Source of the DNA: Maricaulis maris
GTDB taxonomy: Bacteria; Pseudomonadota; Alphaproteobacteria; Caulobacterales; Maricaulaceae
Direction of reading: 5' to 3'
DNA: 64,000 nt
NCBI RefSeq assembly: GCF_003634045.1
Contig: NZ_RBIM01000007.1
Coordinates: forward strand, 62,001 to 126,000
This document shows positions 33,939-43,531 of this stretch, one piece after another (within the stretch, counting starts at the first letter, position 1; the number at the start of each line of letters is the position of its first letter). The translations under genes and the position numbers were made by a program. The notes under the pieces are model-generated. The model searched no databases, had not been told where the DNA came from, and saw only the letters and a program-made list of their open reading frames with translations.

Positions 33939-34772
33939 GTGTCACTCGACTTGGACGTTCTGATTGGGACACTCGCCGTAGGGGCATTCGGCTGGTTCGT
34001 GTGCCTGATGGCCGCCCGAATCTATGGCGTCCGCTTGTCTGCCCTCATCGATCGGATACCCCAGGTAGCGGGAAGCCGAATCGCGGCGGCCTTGCTGGCC
34101 TCATACGCGGTGGGTTTGGGATTCGAGAATCTCTCTAACTACGTGTTTTCTCACGATAAATTAATGGTTACCGTGAATCTGGACACGGATGCGTCGCTGC
34201 GCGCGAAGGCTTTGTTTGGTCGCGAGGTAGTTCCGTTTTCCAGCGCGTCGGTGGTCACGCATGGCTGGGATGATATGGCTCGGAGTTATGTGCGCCTTGA
34301 TTTAACGGAAGCGCTTGGCGACGAGCAGGCGGTCTGTTTGCGCCGGCTTTTAGAGGCAGTGGTGATCTGCGGTGCCGAGAGTGGCGTATCAAACATGGAT
34401 CAGGTGCTGGAACGGATTGCCTCCAACCTTTACTATCACGCCAAGAACATTGTGTTTCTCTCAGAAGGTTATCGCGAAGAACTTGTTAATCTACAGCATC
34501 GATCGGACTTGGCGCGCTCGATCGCTTTCCTGTCCGCTATTCTCTTTGTTGGGGTCGCGCTGCACTTCGTCGCGTATATGGCATCGATGATGGTGGCCAA
34601 ATCGGTCACGATGGCTGGATGGTTGCCACTTGCCTTGCTTTTGGCACTCTTGGCGCTCGTCGCATTTTCTGGATACCTGACTTATACGCAGGAGGAGTGG
34701 GAGATAAACAGGCGCGTGTTCGGCTATTTCCGGTCGCTGCGGTTGATTGGCGAATACCCATCCGCACACTAG
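33939..34772 (+). CDS. orphan membrane protein, atypical composition
   Basis: A 277-residue protein with N-terminal membrane helices (about 7-28 and 48-65), a soluble middle region (about 75-195) with two cysteines, and two C-terminal helices (about 200-225 and 232-255). No family is recognised. Base use is visibly less GC-rich at third positions than in neighbours (for example AAATTAATGGTTACC and CTTGTTAATCTACAG), which suggests recent acquisition. GTG at 33939 is preferred because TAGGGGG lies six bases upstream. It is isolated, with a repeat-rich gap behind it. Confidence 0.65.
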   Translation: MSLDLDVLIGTLAVGAFGWFVCLMAARIYGVRLSALIDRIPQVAGSRIAAALLASYAVGLGFENLSNYVFSHDKLMVTVNLDTDASLRAKALFGREVVPFSSASVVTHGWDDMARSYVRLDLTEALGDEQAVCLRRLLEAVVICGAESGVSNMDQVLERIASNLYYHAKNIVFLSEGYREELVNLQHRSDLARSIAFLSAILFVGVALHFVAYMASMMVAKSVTMAGWLPLALLLALLALVAFSGYLTYTQEEWEINRRVFGYFRSLRLIGEYPSAH

Positions 34773-34846
34773 GAGGTAAGCCCTTGGTTGGGTACCGATC
34801 TTGGAAAGTGCGCGGATCAATCCATGTATTACGTGTCTGCCAGCGG

Positions 34847-34927
34847 GCCGTATCGGGTTCTTGAGGTCAAGGGCGGCGCAGCCGCCGCTTCGCGGTTTCA
34901 CCGTTGAGCTGAAGACCCGGATACGGC
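34847..34927. repeat. family C palindromic repeat, copy 1
   Basis: GCCGTATCGGGTTCTTGAGGTCAAGGGCGGCGC and its counterpart TTGAGCTGAAGACCCGGATACGGC (each quoted only to show the arms GCCGTATC / GATACGGC) enclose AGCCGCCGCTTCGCGG. Copies 2 and 3 are at 58555 and 62244. Confidence 0.85.
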
Positions 34928-34996
34928 TTACTCTTGGCAAGCGCTATAGGGATGGGCGCGCGCCGGGGGCGCCGCCCCAGGAGAATCCACAACGGG

Positions 34997-35127
34997 GTCA
35001 TCCCGGACATATGCCCGGCCTCGAGCCGGGCGGAGATCTGGGACCCATTGTTGCGAATGCTGGCAGCATTGGGCGTATGGGGCCCTGACTTTCGCCCGGC
35101 CTTCGCCGGGCGTCCATCAGGGATGAC
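34997..35127. repeat. family A palindromic repeat, long form, copy 2
   Basis: Arms GTCATCCC and GGGATGAC enclose a hairpin GCCCGGCCTCGAGCCGGGC on the left and CGCCCGGCCTTCGCCGGGCG on the right. The right end CCCTGACTTTCGCC...CGTCCATCAGGGATGAC is almost identical to that of the copy at 43395. Confidence 0.85.
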
Positions 35128-35139
35128 GAGCGGCCCGGA

Positions 35140-37467
35140 TCAGCCTTTCGGCTTGCGCTTCAGCGTTGCGCCCTTCTCAAACGGTTTGGCGCCGTCCTTC
35201 TTGAAGCCGGGCTTCTTGCCGGCCGGCTTGTCATAGCCGCCGGCCTTTTTCTTGAAACCGCCCGGCGCCGGTTTGCGCTTGCGGGCCCAGGAGCTGTCCT
35301 CGCCCTTGTCGGGGCGGGCATTGGGATTGGTCAGGTCGCCAGCGGGGCGAGCCTTGGCGGCCGGACGGTCATCGCGGGATGCAGCCGGCTTGTCGGCCCG
35401 CGGACGGCGGGGCTTGTCGTCCTTTTTCCAATCGGACTTGTCGGCCCGGGGCTTCTTTTCCCAAGGCTTGTCGTCACCGCCGACCGGTGTGTCAGCGCGG
35501 TCAAAATCCGGCTTCGGCTTGCCCTTGAAGGGGCGGTCACCATCAGCCTTCTTGCCGTAGGGCTTCTTGTCGCCGAACGGTTTCTTCTCGTACGGCTTTT
35601 TGTCGCCATAGGGTTTCTTGTCCCAATAGGCCTTCTTCGCATACGGTTTTTTCTCGTAGCGCGGCTTGTCGCCGGAGGTCTCGCCATCACGCTCGCGCTG
35701 GTCATGCGGCTTGCGGTCCTCATAGGAGCGCGGCGCGCTGTCATCGCGATTGCGGCTGACCGGATAACCGTCGCTGTCGGTCTCACGATGGCGGGACTTT
35801 TCGCGGTGACGCATTTTCGGCGTGCGGGCATCGGTCGGCCCGTCATTCGGTCCGGCGCGCTCCATCTGCGAGCCGTCATCCGGGGTGACACGAATATTGT
35901 TCTCGCCGCCGCCGTTTTCAGCCAGGGCCTTGGCGAAGCGGTCGGCATGTTCGGCGTCGATCTCGAAACGGGTCTCGCTCTCGCCAATCTGGATCGAGCC
36001 GATCTCGCGCTTGGTGACATGACCGAGGCGGCAGATCAGTGGCAGCAGCCAGCGCGGCTCGGCCTTGGCCTTGCGGCCGGCCGACATGCGGAACCAGACG
36101 CTGGCCTTGAAGTTCTCGCGCGGCTTGCGCTCGGGACGCTCATTCTGCGCCGCCGGGCCGGACAGCAAGTCTTCGGCTGAAGGCAGGGTCGCCAGACGGG
36201 CGCGCAGGAAGGCGGCGGCCAGTTGCTCGGCGGTGAATTTTTCCAGCAGGGCGTCGGTGTCGACCTTCATCGCCTCGTCGACCTCCTCGGTGAGGATCGG
36301 ATCGGCCATCAGGCGTTCGCGGTCTCGGGCGCGGACATCGTCCGAGCTCGGCGCCTCGGCCCATTCGGCCTGCAGCTTGGCATCGCGCAGGAGGCGATTG
36401 GCGCGGCCGCGGCGGGTGTGCGGCACGATGATCGCGCAGACGCCCTTGGCGCCGGCGCGGCCGGTGCGGCCTGAGCGGTGCAGCAGCACGTCGGAATTGG
36501 TCGGCAGGTCGGCATGGATGACCAGTTCTAGACCCGGCAGGTCGATACCGCGGGCGGCGACATCGGTGGCCACACAGACACGGGCACGGCCATCGCGCAG
36601 GGCCTGCAGGGCGTGGGTGCGTTCCTTCTGGGTCAGCTCGCCGGACAGGGCCACGGCGGCAAAACCACGATTGCCGAAGCGGGCGGCCAGACGGTTCACC
36701 GCCTCACGCGTGGCGCAGAAGATGATGGCGCGCTCGGCGTCGTAATAGCGCAGCACATTGATGATCGCATTCTCGCGATCCGACGGCGCCACCGACAGGG
36801 CGCGGTATTCGATATCGGCGTGCTGACCGCGCTCGGAGACTGTCGAGATGCGCAGCGCGTCCTTCTGGAAGCGGCGCGCGATGTCGGCAATGGCGCGTGG
36901 CACGGTGGCCGAGAAGAGGAGGGTGCGACGGCTCGCAGGCGCGGCGTCGAGGATGTATTCGAGGTCCTCGCGGAAGCCGAAATCGAGCATCTCGTCGGCT
37001 TCGTCCAGAACCACGGCCTTCAGCTGCGACATGTCCAGCGCGCCACGCTCGATATGGTCGCGCAGGCGGCCCGGCGTGCCGACCACGATGTGACAGCCGC
37101 GCTCCAGCGCCCGGCGTTCGGTGCGCGGATCCATGCCGCCGACGCAGGAGGCGATGCGGCCGCCAGCCTCGCCATAGAGCCAGGACAGTTCACGCTCGAC
37201 CTGCAGCGCCAGTTCGCGTGTCGGGGCCACCACCAGCGCCATCGGCAGGTCGGGCATGTTGAAATTGGTGTCGTCGCCCAAAAGCGTCGGAGCCATCGCC
37301 ATGCCGAAAGCGGCGGTCTTGCCGGAGCCGGTCTGGGCCGAGACCAGCAGGTCGCGCCCGTCAGCATCTTCCGCGATCACAGCGGACTGGACTTCGGTGA
37401 GGGCGGCATAGCCCTTCTTTTCAAGCGCAGCAGCAAGGGCCGGCGCAATGCGCGGATTCAGAGTCAT
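35140..37467 (-). CDS. DEAD-box ATP-dependent RNA helicase with long basic tail
   Basis: A 775-residue helicase. RecA domain 1 has a Q motif, Walker A AQTGSGKT (Lys50), PTRELA, DEAD at residues 155-158 and SAT. Domain 2 ends with HRSGRTGRAG. A DbpA/CsdA-like RNA-binding region follows around residues 480-560. The last 200 or so residues are a Lys/Asp/Pro/Tyr-rich disordered tail with repeated KKPYGDKKPY-type units, suited to RNA binding or condensation. ATG 37467 has GGAAAA upstream; the frame to 37506 is less likely. Probably acts in ribosome assembly or cold-adapted RNA turnover, by family knowledge. Confidence 0.95.
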   Translation of the reverse strand: MTLNPRIAPALAAALEKKGYAALTEVQSAVIAEDADGRDLLVSAQTGSGKTAAFGMAMAPTLLGDDTNFNMPDLPMALVVAPTRELALQVERELSWLYGEAGGRIASCVGGMDPRTERRALERGCHIVVGTPGRLRDHIERGALDMSQLKAVVLDEADEMLDFGFREDLEYILDAAPASRRTLLFSATVPRAIADIARRFQKDALRISTVSERGQHADIEYRALSVAPSDRENAIINVLRYYDAERAIIFCATREAVNRLAARFGNRGFAAVALSGELTQKERTHALQALRDGRARVCVATDVAARGIDLPGLELVIHADLPTNSDVLLHRSGRTGRAGAKGVCAIIVPHTRRGRANRLLRDAKLQAEWAEAPSSDDVRARDRERLMADPILTEEVDEAMKVDTDALLEKFTAEQLAAAFLRARLATLPSAEDLLSGPAAQNERPERKPRENFKASVWFRMSAGRKAKAEPRWLLPLICRLGHVTKREIGSIQIGESETRFEIDAEHADRFAKALAENGGGENNIRVTPDDGSQMERAGPNDGPTDARTPKMRHREKSRHRETDSDGYPVSRNRDDSAPRSYEDRKPHDQRERDGETSGDKPRYEKKPYAKKAYWDKKPYGDKKPYEKKPFGDKKPYGKKADGDRPFKGKPKPDFDRADTPVGGDDKPWEKKPRADKSDWKKDDKPRRPRADKPAASRDDRPAAKARPAGDLTNPNARPDKGEDSSWARKRKPAPGGFKKKAGGYDKPAGKKPGFKKDGAKPFEKGATLKRKPKG

Positions 37468-37884
37468 ATGGTGCTTTTCCAGTGCCAAAATGCCGGCCAC
37501 ACCCATCAGCGGCCGGGTTCCATCAGTGTCCCGGTAAGGACGCCGAGAGGGCGACTGGCCGGAATATGCGGGGCTTTAGCACAGGATAGGCGGCAAAGGC
37601 CAATGGTGTGGCAGCAGGGCGGGCATGCAGATGTGGGGGTGAGGCGCGAACGGGTGATCGGCAGGTCATGAGAGCGGGGCACAGGTCCTCGGATGAGTGT
37701 GCCAGGTGTCGTCCGATGTTTCGGAACCGTGTCCGGTCAGCTTGCCGCCTATCATGGCGAATCTGCGCATTGGCTGATTTATTGTTTTGCGACAGGACCG
37801 TTCTGTGGTGGACTATCAATTCGCATGACATTTTTGCTGTGTCGGTTCGACTGCGTGATCGGCCCCGCAACCGGAGCATTCGCG

Positions 37885-38979
37885 TTGGAGAGACAACCCG
37901 CCGGCTCGGAGCCCAGACGCTTCCTGATCATCGATGATGACGATCTCGATCGGATGGTGATCGAGCGCAAGCTGGGTCAGCTGGAGCCGGGTGCAGTGTG
38001 TTGCCACGCGGCGACCGCCGAAGATGCGCTTCGCCAGGTGGCCCGGGGTCCGGCCTTTGACGCTGCATTCGTTGATTTTGCCATGCCGGACGAGGACGGG
38101 CTGAGCACCATTCGCGCGCTGCGGCGGCAAAAATCGCTTGAGCTGGTGCCGGTGATCATGGTCACCGGGAGCGCAGACCCGGTGCTGGCCGCGTCGGCCA
38201 TCATCGAGGGCGCGGATGCCTATCTTGGCAAGGAGGACATGACCGACTCGCGGTTTGCCTGGGCGCTCGTCAGTGCGACCGAGCGGGCGAGATTGCGCCG
38301 CGAGGCCCGGGCCAAGGAGGTCGCGATGCGTGAATTTGCGTTCAACGCGGCCCATGATCTCAAATCACCGCTGAACGGGATTACCGGATTTGCCACGCTG
38401 CTGGCGAAAGCCGTCGACGGTGTCTCGCCCCAGGCCCGGGAGTTTGCGGCAAAGATCCGGACACAGGGTTTCAAGATGGCGGAATTGATCGACTCGATGC
38501 TGGACTACGCGATTGCCGGTGAAGCGATCGGCGAGACCCCGGTCGTCGCCCTGCAGGATGTTGTCGACGATGCCGTCGCATCAACCCGGGCCGCGTTGGA
38601 CGCGGTCGACGCGACCGTGCATGTCAGCGCGGCCGGACGGGCGCCCATGGATCGCCTGCAGGTCGAGCGGGTCGTGCGCAACCTCATCCTCAACGCGGTC
38701 AAATACCGCTCGTCCGCACCTCTTGAGATAACGATCCGGACCCGCGAAGAGGCCGGTGGCGTGGCGGTCGAAATTACCGATAACGGGCTGGGCGTTCCGG
38801 CTGATCTCCAGGACCGGATTTTCGAGCCCATGCAGCGCGCGCACCAAGAATCGGCAGACGGTCACGGTCTGGGCCTGGCGATTTCCCGCAAGATCATCAA
38901 TGCCCATGGCGGCCGGATCTGGTGCGAGCCACGATCTGCCGGCGGCAGCCTGTTCACTTTCACCCTGCCGGAGGCCTGA
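37885..38979 (+). CDS. receiver-histidine kinase hybrid (N-terminal REC)
   Basis: A 364-residue soluble protein. A receiver domain (residues 11-135, phospho-acceptor Asp64 in FVDFAMPDEDG) precedes a HisKA domain with His157 in AAHDLKSPLNG. An HATPase follows with NLILNAVKY, DNGLGVP and GHGLGLAIS. The REC-first order suggests a kinase whose activity is set by an upstream phosphodonor. Start: TTG 37885 has GGAG eight bases upstream; ATG 37825 and 37693 are alternatives but add non-conserved residues. First of a three-gene signalling cassette, with four bases before the next gene. Confidence 0.88.
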   Translation: MERQPAGSEPRRFLIIDDDDLDRMVIERKLGQLEPGAVCCHAATAEDALRQVARGPAFDAAFVDFAMPDEDGLSTIRALRRQKSLELVPVIMVTGSADPVLAASAIIEGADAYLGKEDMTDSRFAWALVSATERARLRREARAKEVAMREFAFNAAHDLKSPLNGITGFATLLAKAVDGVSPQAREFAAKIRTQGFKMAELIDSMLDYAIAGEAIGETPVVALQDVVDDAVASTRAALDAVDATVHVSAAGRAPMDRLQVERVVRNLILNAVKYRSSAPLEITIRTREEAGGVAVEITDNGLGVPADLQDRIFEPMQRAHQESADGHGLGLAISRKIINAHGGRIWCEPRSAGGSLFTFTLPEA

Positions 38980-38983
38980 CCGA

Positions 38984-41182
38984 ATGGCGCAGACCCCGCC
39001 CACACGCCTCGCTGCCCTCGTCGCCCGGGCCGGACCCCATCGCGGGCATATTGCGCTGGCGCTGGTGTCGATCGCGATCTGCGTCACCGTCATGATCGGC
39101 TGGAAGCTGGGTCTGGAAACGGTGGTGCGGTTGTCGCCGACCCTGTCTCCGATGCAGTTCAACACAGCCCTGGCGCTGGCGCTGGTGGGCATCGGGGCGA
39201 TTGCCGGGAGCCTGCGGTATCGCCTCGTAGCGGGCGTGCTGGCAGGAGCGGGGGCAGGCATTGCCGCCCTTAACCTGCTTGAAATCGCGACCGGTGTCCG
39301 ACTGCCGCTGGATGAGTTGTTCCACGCCCATCAATTTGTCGAACCCGGCGCCATTGCCGGCCGGATGTCGCCCAATTCTGCATTGGCGATCCTGTTGATG
39401 GGGCTGACCGTCTTCGTGCCCCAGATCCGATTGTCGGGTCGACCAATACGAGGCGCGGCCATTGCCGCCTTCATGTTCAGTGCGGCGGCGATCGGCGCGA
39501 TCGCGGCGTCGGTGATCGGCTATTTGATCGGCGCCGCGGAAGTCTTCGGGTTCGTGCCGGAAACGCGGATGGGTGTGCTGACGACAATCGCCGCAACCTG
39601 TCTGGCGGTTCCGATCTGCGAGTCGATGCTGGCGGCCCTTCTGCGTCGGCGCCGTTTGCCCGTGGCGGGCCTGCTGGCCGGTTTCGGCCTCGCACTGGGG
39701 ATTGTGCTCGCGTCCGCGCATGGTGCCATTCGCGAAGATGCCCAGAATGCACGACGCGCCCAGCTCGACCTGGAACTGGGATATGTCGCGCGCCAGCTTT
39801 CGGGCAGCATTGCCGACCGGGTCCTGGCGATGGAACGCATGGCGCAGAGATGGGGGCGGGTCGGCGGCCTGTCAGAGGAGAATTGGCGTGCCGACGCGCT
39901 GCGCTACGCCTCAGACTATCGGATGATTCAGGCTGTCAGCTGGGCCGGGACCGATGGCATTCTGGCCTGGGTGGAACCCCTTGCCGGCAATGAGGAGGCG
40001 GTCGGCCTTGATCTGTTCAGTTTTCCGGACCGGCGCGCCGTCTATGAGCGTGCCCGCGACAGCGGCCGCACGGTTGCAACGCCCGTTCTCGATTTCGTGC
40101 AGGGCGGCAGGGGCTTCATCACCATGTCACCGGTTTACGTGCGCAATGGTGAGTTCGACGGCGTCATGAATGCCGTTTTCGTATTGTCTGAGGTGGTCTC
40201 GGCCATGCCGGTTTCGCCGGTATTGGGTGAGGCGGAGCTTCTGCTGGCCGACACCACAACCGAGATGATTATGTGGGACCAGGTCCAAGTCTTGGATGGG
40301 ACTTTCTTTGTCGGCATCGGGCAGGACGCCGCAGCCGTGCTCCAGCCCCGACAGGTGATCGCTGACCTGGTGCTTGTCCTCGGTCTCATTTCCGGCGGAC
40401 TGGCCCTGCTGGCCTCGGCTGCCCTGCTTCGCTCGCTGGCGCAGAACCGGCAGATCGCGCAGACCAATCGGGACCTCGAACAAGCCAATTCCGAACTCGA
40501 CAGCTTTGCCTATCTGGCCTCGCACGACCTGAAATCGCCGATGCGTGGCATCCGGCAATTGGCCGACTGGCTCGAACAGGACATGGCGGCGAACCTGTCA
40601 GAGGAGGCGCGGCGCTATCTTGGCCTGATCCATTCGCGGATCGGTCGCTTGCAGGACTTGTTGGATGCCCTGCTTGAATTTTCCAGGGTCGGGCGGAATG
40701 CGATGGTGCTGCAGAGCGTCGACGTGCTGGAGGAGGTCCGGCGCGCCGTTGCCCTGCAGGATCTTCCCGAGACGTGGACGGTCGATATCCGCGGCGACCG
40801 GCTGGAGGCGAGGGTCGACAAAAATCTGCTTCTCGTGATCGTCGCCAATCTTGTCCGCAATGCCGTCAAGCACCATGATCGGGAGGCCGGGCATTTGCAG
40901 GTGGTTTTGACCTGTGATGTGGATGACTGGACACTGGCCGTGATTGATGACGGGCCGGGCATACCTCGTGAGAAGCAGGAACGGGTGTTCGAAATGTTCC
41001 AGACTCTCAAGGCCAAGGATGTTGTTGAGGGCAGCGGCATGGGATTGGCGATTGTGTCCAAGGCCGTTGCGCGTTTGGATGGCGATGTCCATGTCGAGTC
41101 GGATCCATCCGCAGGGCGCGGGTCCCGTTTTATTGTTCGCTGTCCGCTTGTGGTGAGGGAAGCTGATGCATCTCAATCGTGA
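38984..41182 (+). CDS. membrane histidine kinase with CHASE-type sensor domain
   Basis: A 732-residue kinase. It has several N-terminal membrane helices (residues about 20-240) and then an extracytoplasmic region of CHASE type, with a long helix followed by DYRMIQAVSWAGTDG and RGFITMSPVY. A membrane helix follows near 460-485, then HisKA with His514 in ASHDLKSPMRG and HATPase with NLVRNAVKHHD, DDGPGIP and GSGMGLAIV. GGAGG lies ten bases before the ATG. CHASE domains sense small extracellular ligands; which one is unknown. Its last 17 bases overlap the downstream receiver gene. Confidence 0.88.
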   Translation: MAQTPPTRLAALVARAGPHRGHIALALVSIAICVTVMIGWKLGLETVVRLSPTLSPMQFNTALALALVGIGAIAGSLRYRLVAGVLAGAGAGIAALNLLEIATGVRLPLDELFHAHQFVEPGAIAGRMSPNSALAILLMGLTVFVPQIRLSGRPIRGAAIAAFMFSAAAIGAIAASVIGYLIGAAEVFGFVPETRMGVLTTIAATCLAVPICESMLAALLRRRRLPVAGLLAGFGLALGIVLASAHGAIREDAQNARRAQLDLELGYVARQLSGSIADRVLAMERMAQRWGRVGGLSEENWRADALRYASDYRMIQAVSWAGTDGILAWVEPLAGNEEAVGLDLFSFPDRRAVYERARDSGRTVATPVLDFVQGGRGFITMSPVYVRNGEFDGVMNAVFVLSEVVSAMPVSPVLGEAELLLADTTTEMIMWDQVQVLDGTFFVGIGQDAAAVLQPRQVIADLVLVLGLISGGLALLASAALLRSLAQNRQIAQTNRDLEQANSELDSFAYLASHDLKSPMRGIRQLADWLEQDMAANLSEEARRYLGLIHSRIGRLQDLLDALLEFSRVGRNAMVLQSVDVLEEVRRAVALQDLPETWTVDIRGDRLEARVDKNLLLVIVANLVRNAVKHHDREAGHLQVVLTCDVDDWTLAVIDDGPGIPREKQERVFEMFQTLKAKDVVEGSGMGLAIVSKAVARLDGDVHVESDPSAGRGSRFIVRCPLVVREADASQS

Positions 41183-41597
41183 AGTTTCCATCCTGTTGGT
41201 CGAGGATGATGATATCGACGCCGAGGCTGTTTCGCGGGGCCTGCAACAGGCCCGGGTTGCCAATCCGGTTGTACGGGCCCGCAATGGCGAGGAAGCGCTC
41301 GCGATTTTGCGGCGGGAGGACGGGGCGTCGGGCATCCGGCCTCCCTATCTCGTGCTTCTCGATCTCAACATGCCGGTGATGAACGGGATTGAGTTCCTGG
41401 GCGAGCTGCGCGCCGATCCGGCGCTGACCCGGGCCGTGGTCATGGTGTTGACCACCTCGAACGCCGACAGGGACCGGCTTGCGGCGTTTGATCACCATGT
41501 CGCCGCCTATATCCTCAAAGCCCGGGCCGGGGCCGAGTTCGAGGCCGCGATCAAGCTGATCGGGCATTATTGGCGCTACGTCGAATTTCCCGACTGA
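41166..41597 (+). CDS. stand-alone response regulator, Rcp1-like
   Basis: A 143-residue receiver domain without an output domain. The acidic pocket is VEDDDID, the phospho-acceptor is Asp66 in LLDLNMPVMNG, the switch Thr is in VLTTS and the conserved Lys is in YILKA. The extended loop before the phosphorylation site matches Rcp1-type regulators that pair with phytochrome-like kinases. The 17-base overlap with the CHASE kinase indicates that they are partners. With no output domain it may pass phosphate onward or act by protein contact. Confidence 0.92.
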   Translation: MHLNREVSILLVEDDDIDAEAVSRGLQQARVANPVVRARNGEEALAILRREDGASGIRPPYLVLLDLNMPVMNGIEFLGELRADPALTRAVVMVLTTSNADRDRLAAFDHHVAAYILKARAGAEFEAAIKLIGHYWRYVEFPD

Positions 41598-41628
41598 TGC
41601 CGGCCACTGGCGGGCTTGCGGCCGTCGG

Positions 41629-43224
41629 TCAGGCCTTCGCCTTGGCCTTGTCGGCCTGCAGGATCAGCTTCCGGTAGTCATTGAGATCGCCATCATAGCG
41701 CGTCGCGCGGCCATCCTTGACCAGCCAGAGCTGGTCGGCCGTGCCTTCGGCGAGATAGACGTCGTGGGTGATCAGGACGACGGCGCCATTATAGTCGTTG
41801 AGGGCGTAGATCAGGGCTTCGCGGCTGTCGATATCAAGGTGCGAGGTCGGCTCGTCGAGGATCAGGATGTGCGGCTTTTCCAGCGCCATCAGGCCGAGCA
41901 GCAAGCGCACCTTCTCGCCGCCGGACAGTTTCTCGATATTGGTTTCGACCTTCTCGTAGGGAAAGCCCATCCCCGCCGCCACGGCGCGGCAGCGTGACGG
42001 GATTGTGCCCTCGGGCAGGGCGTCGCGGACATGGTCGAGCACGGTTTCGCCGGGGCGCAGCTCATCCATCTGGTCCTGCGAGAAATAGCCGATGCGCAGG
42101 GAGCGCGCCGCGGTGCGTTCGCCGGACATCAGCGGCAGGCGGCGAGCGATGGATTTGACCAGCGTCGTCTTGCCCTGGCCATTGGCCCCGACAATGGCGA
42201 TGCGGTCATCGGGATCCAGCCGCAGTTCGACACCTTTGAGAATTTCCGCGTCCTTGCCGTAGCCGACCGAGGCGCCGCGCAATTGCAGCAGCGGGGCGGC
42301 CAGCTTGTCGGTCGAGGTGGGGAATGAAAACGGCGTCGTGCGTTCGGCGATCGGGATGGAGATGTCCTGCATCTTCTGCAGCCGTTTCACGCGTGACTGG
42401 GCCTGGCTCGCCTTGGAGGCCTTGGCCCCGAAACGATCGACGAAGGATTGCAGGTGGGCGCGGTCGGCTTCCTGCTTGGCGCGCTGGCTTTCCAGCAGCG
42501 CGGTCTTGGCGGCGCGCAGTTTCAGCCAGTCATCATAACCGCCCGGCGAGATGGAGAGCTGCTTGTGTTCCAGCGCCAGCGTGTGGGTGACGCAGCGGTT
42601 CAGCATTTCCCGGTCATGCGAGACGATCAGCACGGTGTGGGGGTATTTCTTGAGATAGGTCTCCAGCCAGGCGGCGCCTTCAAGGTCGAGATAATTGGTC
42701 GGCTCATCCAGCAGCAGAAGGTCGGGCTGTGAGAACAGCACGCCGGCAATCGCCGCCCGCATCCGCCAGCCGCCGGAGAACTCGCGTGTCGGACGCGACA
42801 GGTCGGCATCGGTGAAGCCCAGACCCATCAAGACTTCCGCCGCCCGCGATTCCGCCGACCAGGCGTCGATATCGGCCAAGCGCATGAAGATCTCGGAGAT
42901 GCGGTCCGGATCGGTCGCGGTTTCCGACTCCTGCATCAGGGCATGCCGTTCGGCATCGGTAGCCAGCACCACGTCCAGGATGGTCTCGTCGGACGGTGCG
43001 ACCTCCTGCGCCACCCAGCCCATGCGGGCACCGCGATTGAGGCGGATCGAGGCGTCGGAGGAGGGCTGGTCGATCTCCTCGCGGATCAGCTTCAACAGGG
43101 TCGACTTGCCGGTCCCGTTGCGCCCCACCAGCCCGACCTTCCAGCCGGAAAAGATCTGTGCCGAGGCATTCTCGAACAGCGAGCGTTCGCCGATGCGATA
43201 ATCGAGGTTTGAAATCGTCAGCAT
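41629..43224 (-). CDS. ABC-F family ATP-binding cassette protein
   Basis: A 531-residue soluble protein with two ABC ATPase domains in tandem and no membrane domain. Walker A sequences are GRNGTGKST and GANGQGKTT. Signature motifs are FSGGWRMR and LSGGEKVRLL, and Walker B ends LLLDEPTNYLD and LILDEPTSHLD. The linker between domains is the basic coiled coil expected of ABC-F proteins, which act on ribosomes to relieve stalls. It is shorter at the C-terminus than Uup (no DNA-binding coiled coil). Convergent with the response regulator gene. Confidence 0.95.
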   Translation of the reverse strand: MLTISNLDYRIGERSLFENASAQIFSGWKVGLVGRNGTGKSTLLKLIREEIDQPSSDASIRLNRGARMGWVAQEVAPSDETILDVVLATDAERHALMQESETATDPDRISEIFMRLADIDAWSAESRAAEVLMGLGFTDADLSRPTREFSGGWRMRAAIAGVLFSQPDLLLLDEPTNYLDLEGAAWLETYLKKYPHTVLIVSHDREMLNRCVTHTLALEHKQLSISPGGYDDWLKLRAAKTALLESQRAKQEADRAHLQSFVDRFGAKASKASQAQSRVKRLQKMQDISIPIAERTTPFSFPTSTDKLAAPLLQLRGASVGYGKDAEILKGVELRLDPDDRIAIVGANGQGKTTLVKSIARRLPLMSGERTAARSLRIGYFSQDQMDELRPGETVLDHVRDALPEGTIPSRCRAVAAGMGFPYEKVETNIEKLSGGEKVRLLLGLMALEKPHILILDEPTSHLDIDSREALIYALNDYNGAVVLITHDVYLAEGTADQLWLVKDGRATRYDGDLNDYRKLILQADKAKAKA

Positions 43225-43531
43225 TGACGGGGTCCAACGGGCGTTGAAGTGGCCGGAAAAAGGGGTGGTGAGGGCCGGACTTCAACCGCGCCGCATCACC
43301 CGCCGGACATCACGCCCGTACTCTTGGCCGGGGTCATAGCGGCTGAAGGGCGATCCGGCCAGTGCTGGCTGCGGTGAGGGGAAATTCGAACCCTTGTCAT
43401 CCCCGCTGGATGTCCGGCGAAGGCCGGACGCAAGGCGGGGACCAACATGTTGCTATCAGCTGGGTCCCTGACTTTCGCCCCGCCTTCGCGGGGCGTCCAT
43501 CAGGGATGACAACAGGGGAGAGCCCCGTGCC
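43225..43531. other. gene-free stretch with a family A repeat
   Basis: These 307 bases hold the upstream region of the ABC-F gene and a family A palindrome at 43395-43511. No gene is seen. Confidence 0.75.
43395..43511. repeat. family A palindromic repeat, long form, copy 3
   Basis: Arms TGTCATCCC and GGGATGACA. The left half carries GTCCGGCGAAGGCCGGAC, as in the copy at 12132. The right half carries CCCTGACTTTCGCCCCGCC and CGTCCATCAGGGATGAC, as in 34997. It thus links the two sub-types. Confidence 0.85.

Larger units (their letters stand above)
34773..35139. other. gene-free stretch with two repeats
   Basis: These 367 bases hold a family C palindrome (34847-34927) and a family A palindrome (34997-35127). 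No gene is seen. Confidence 0.8.
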
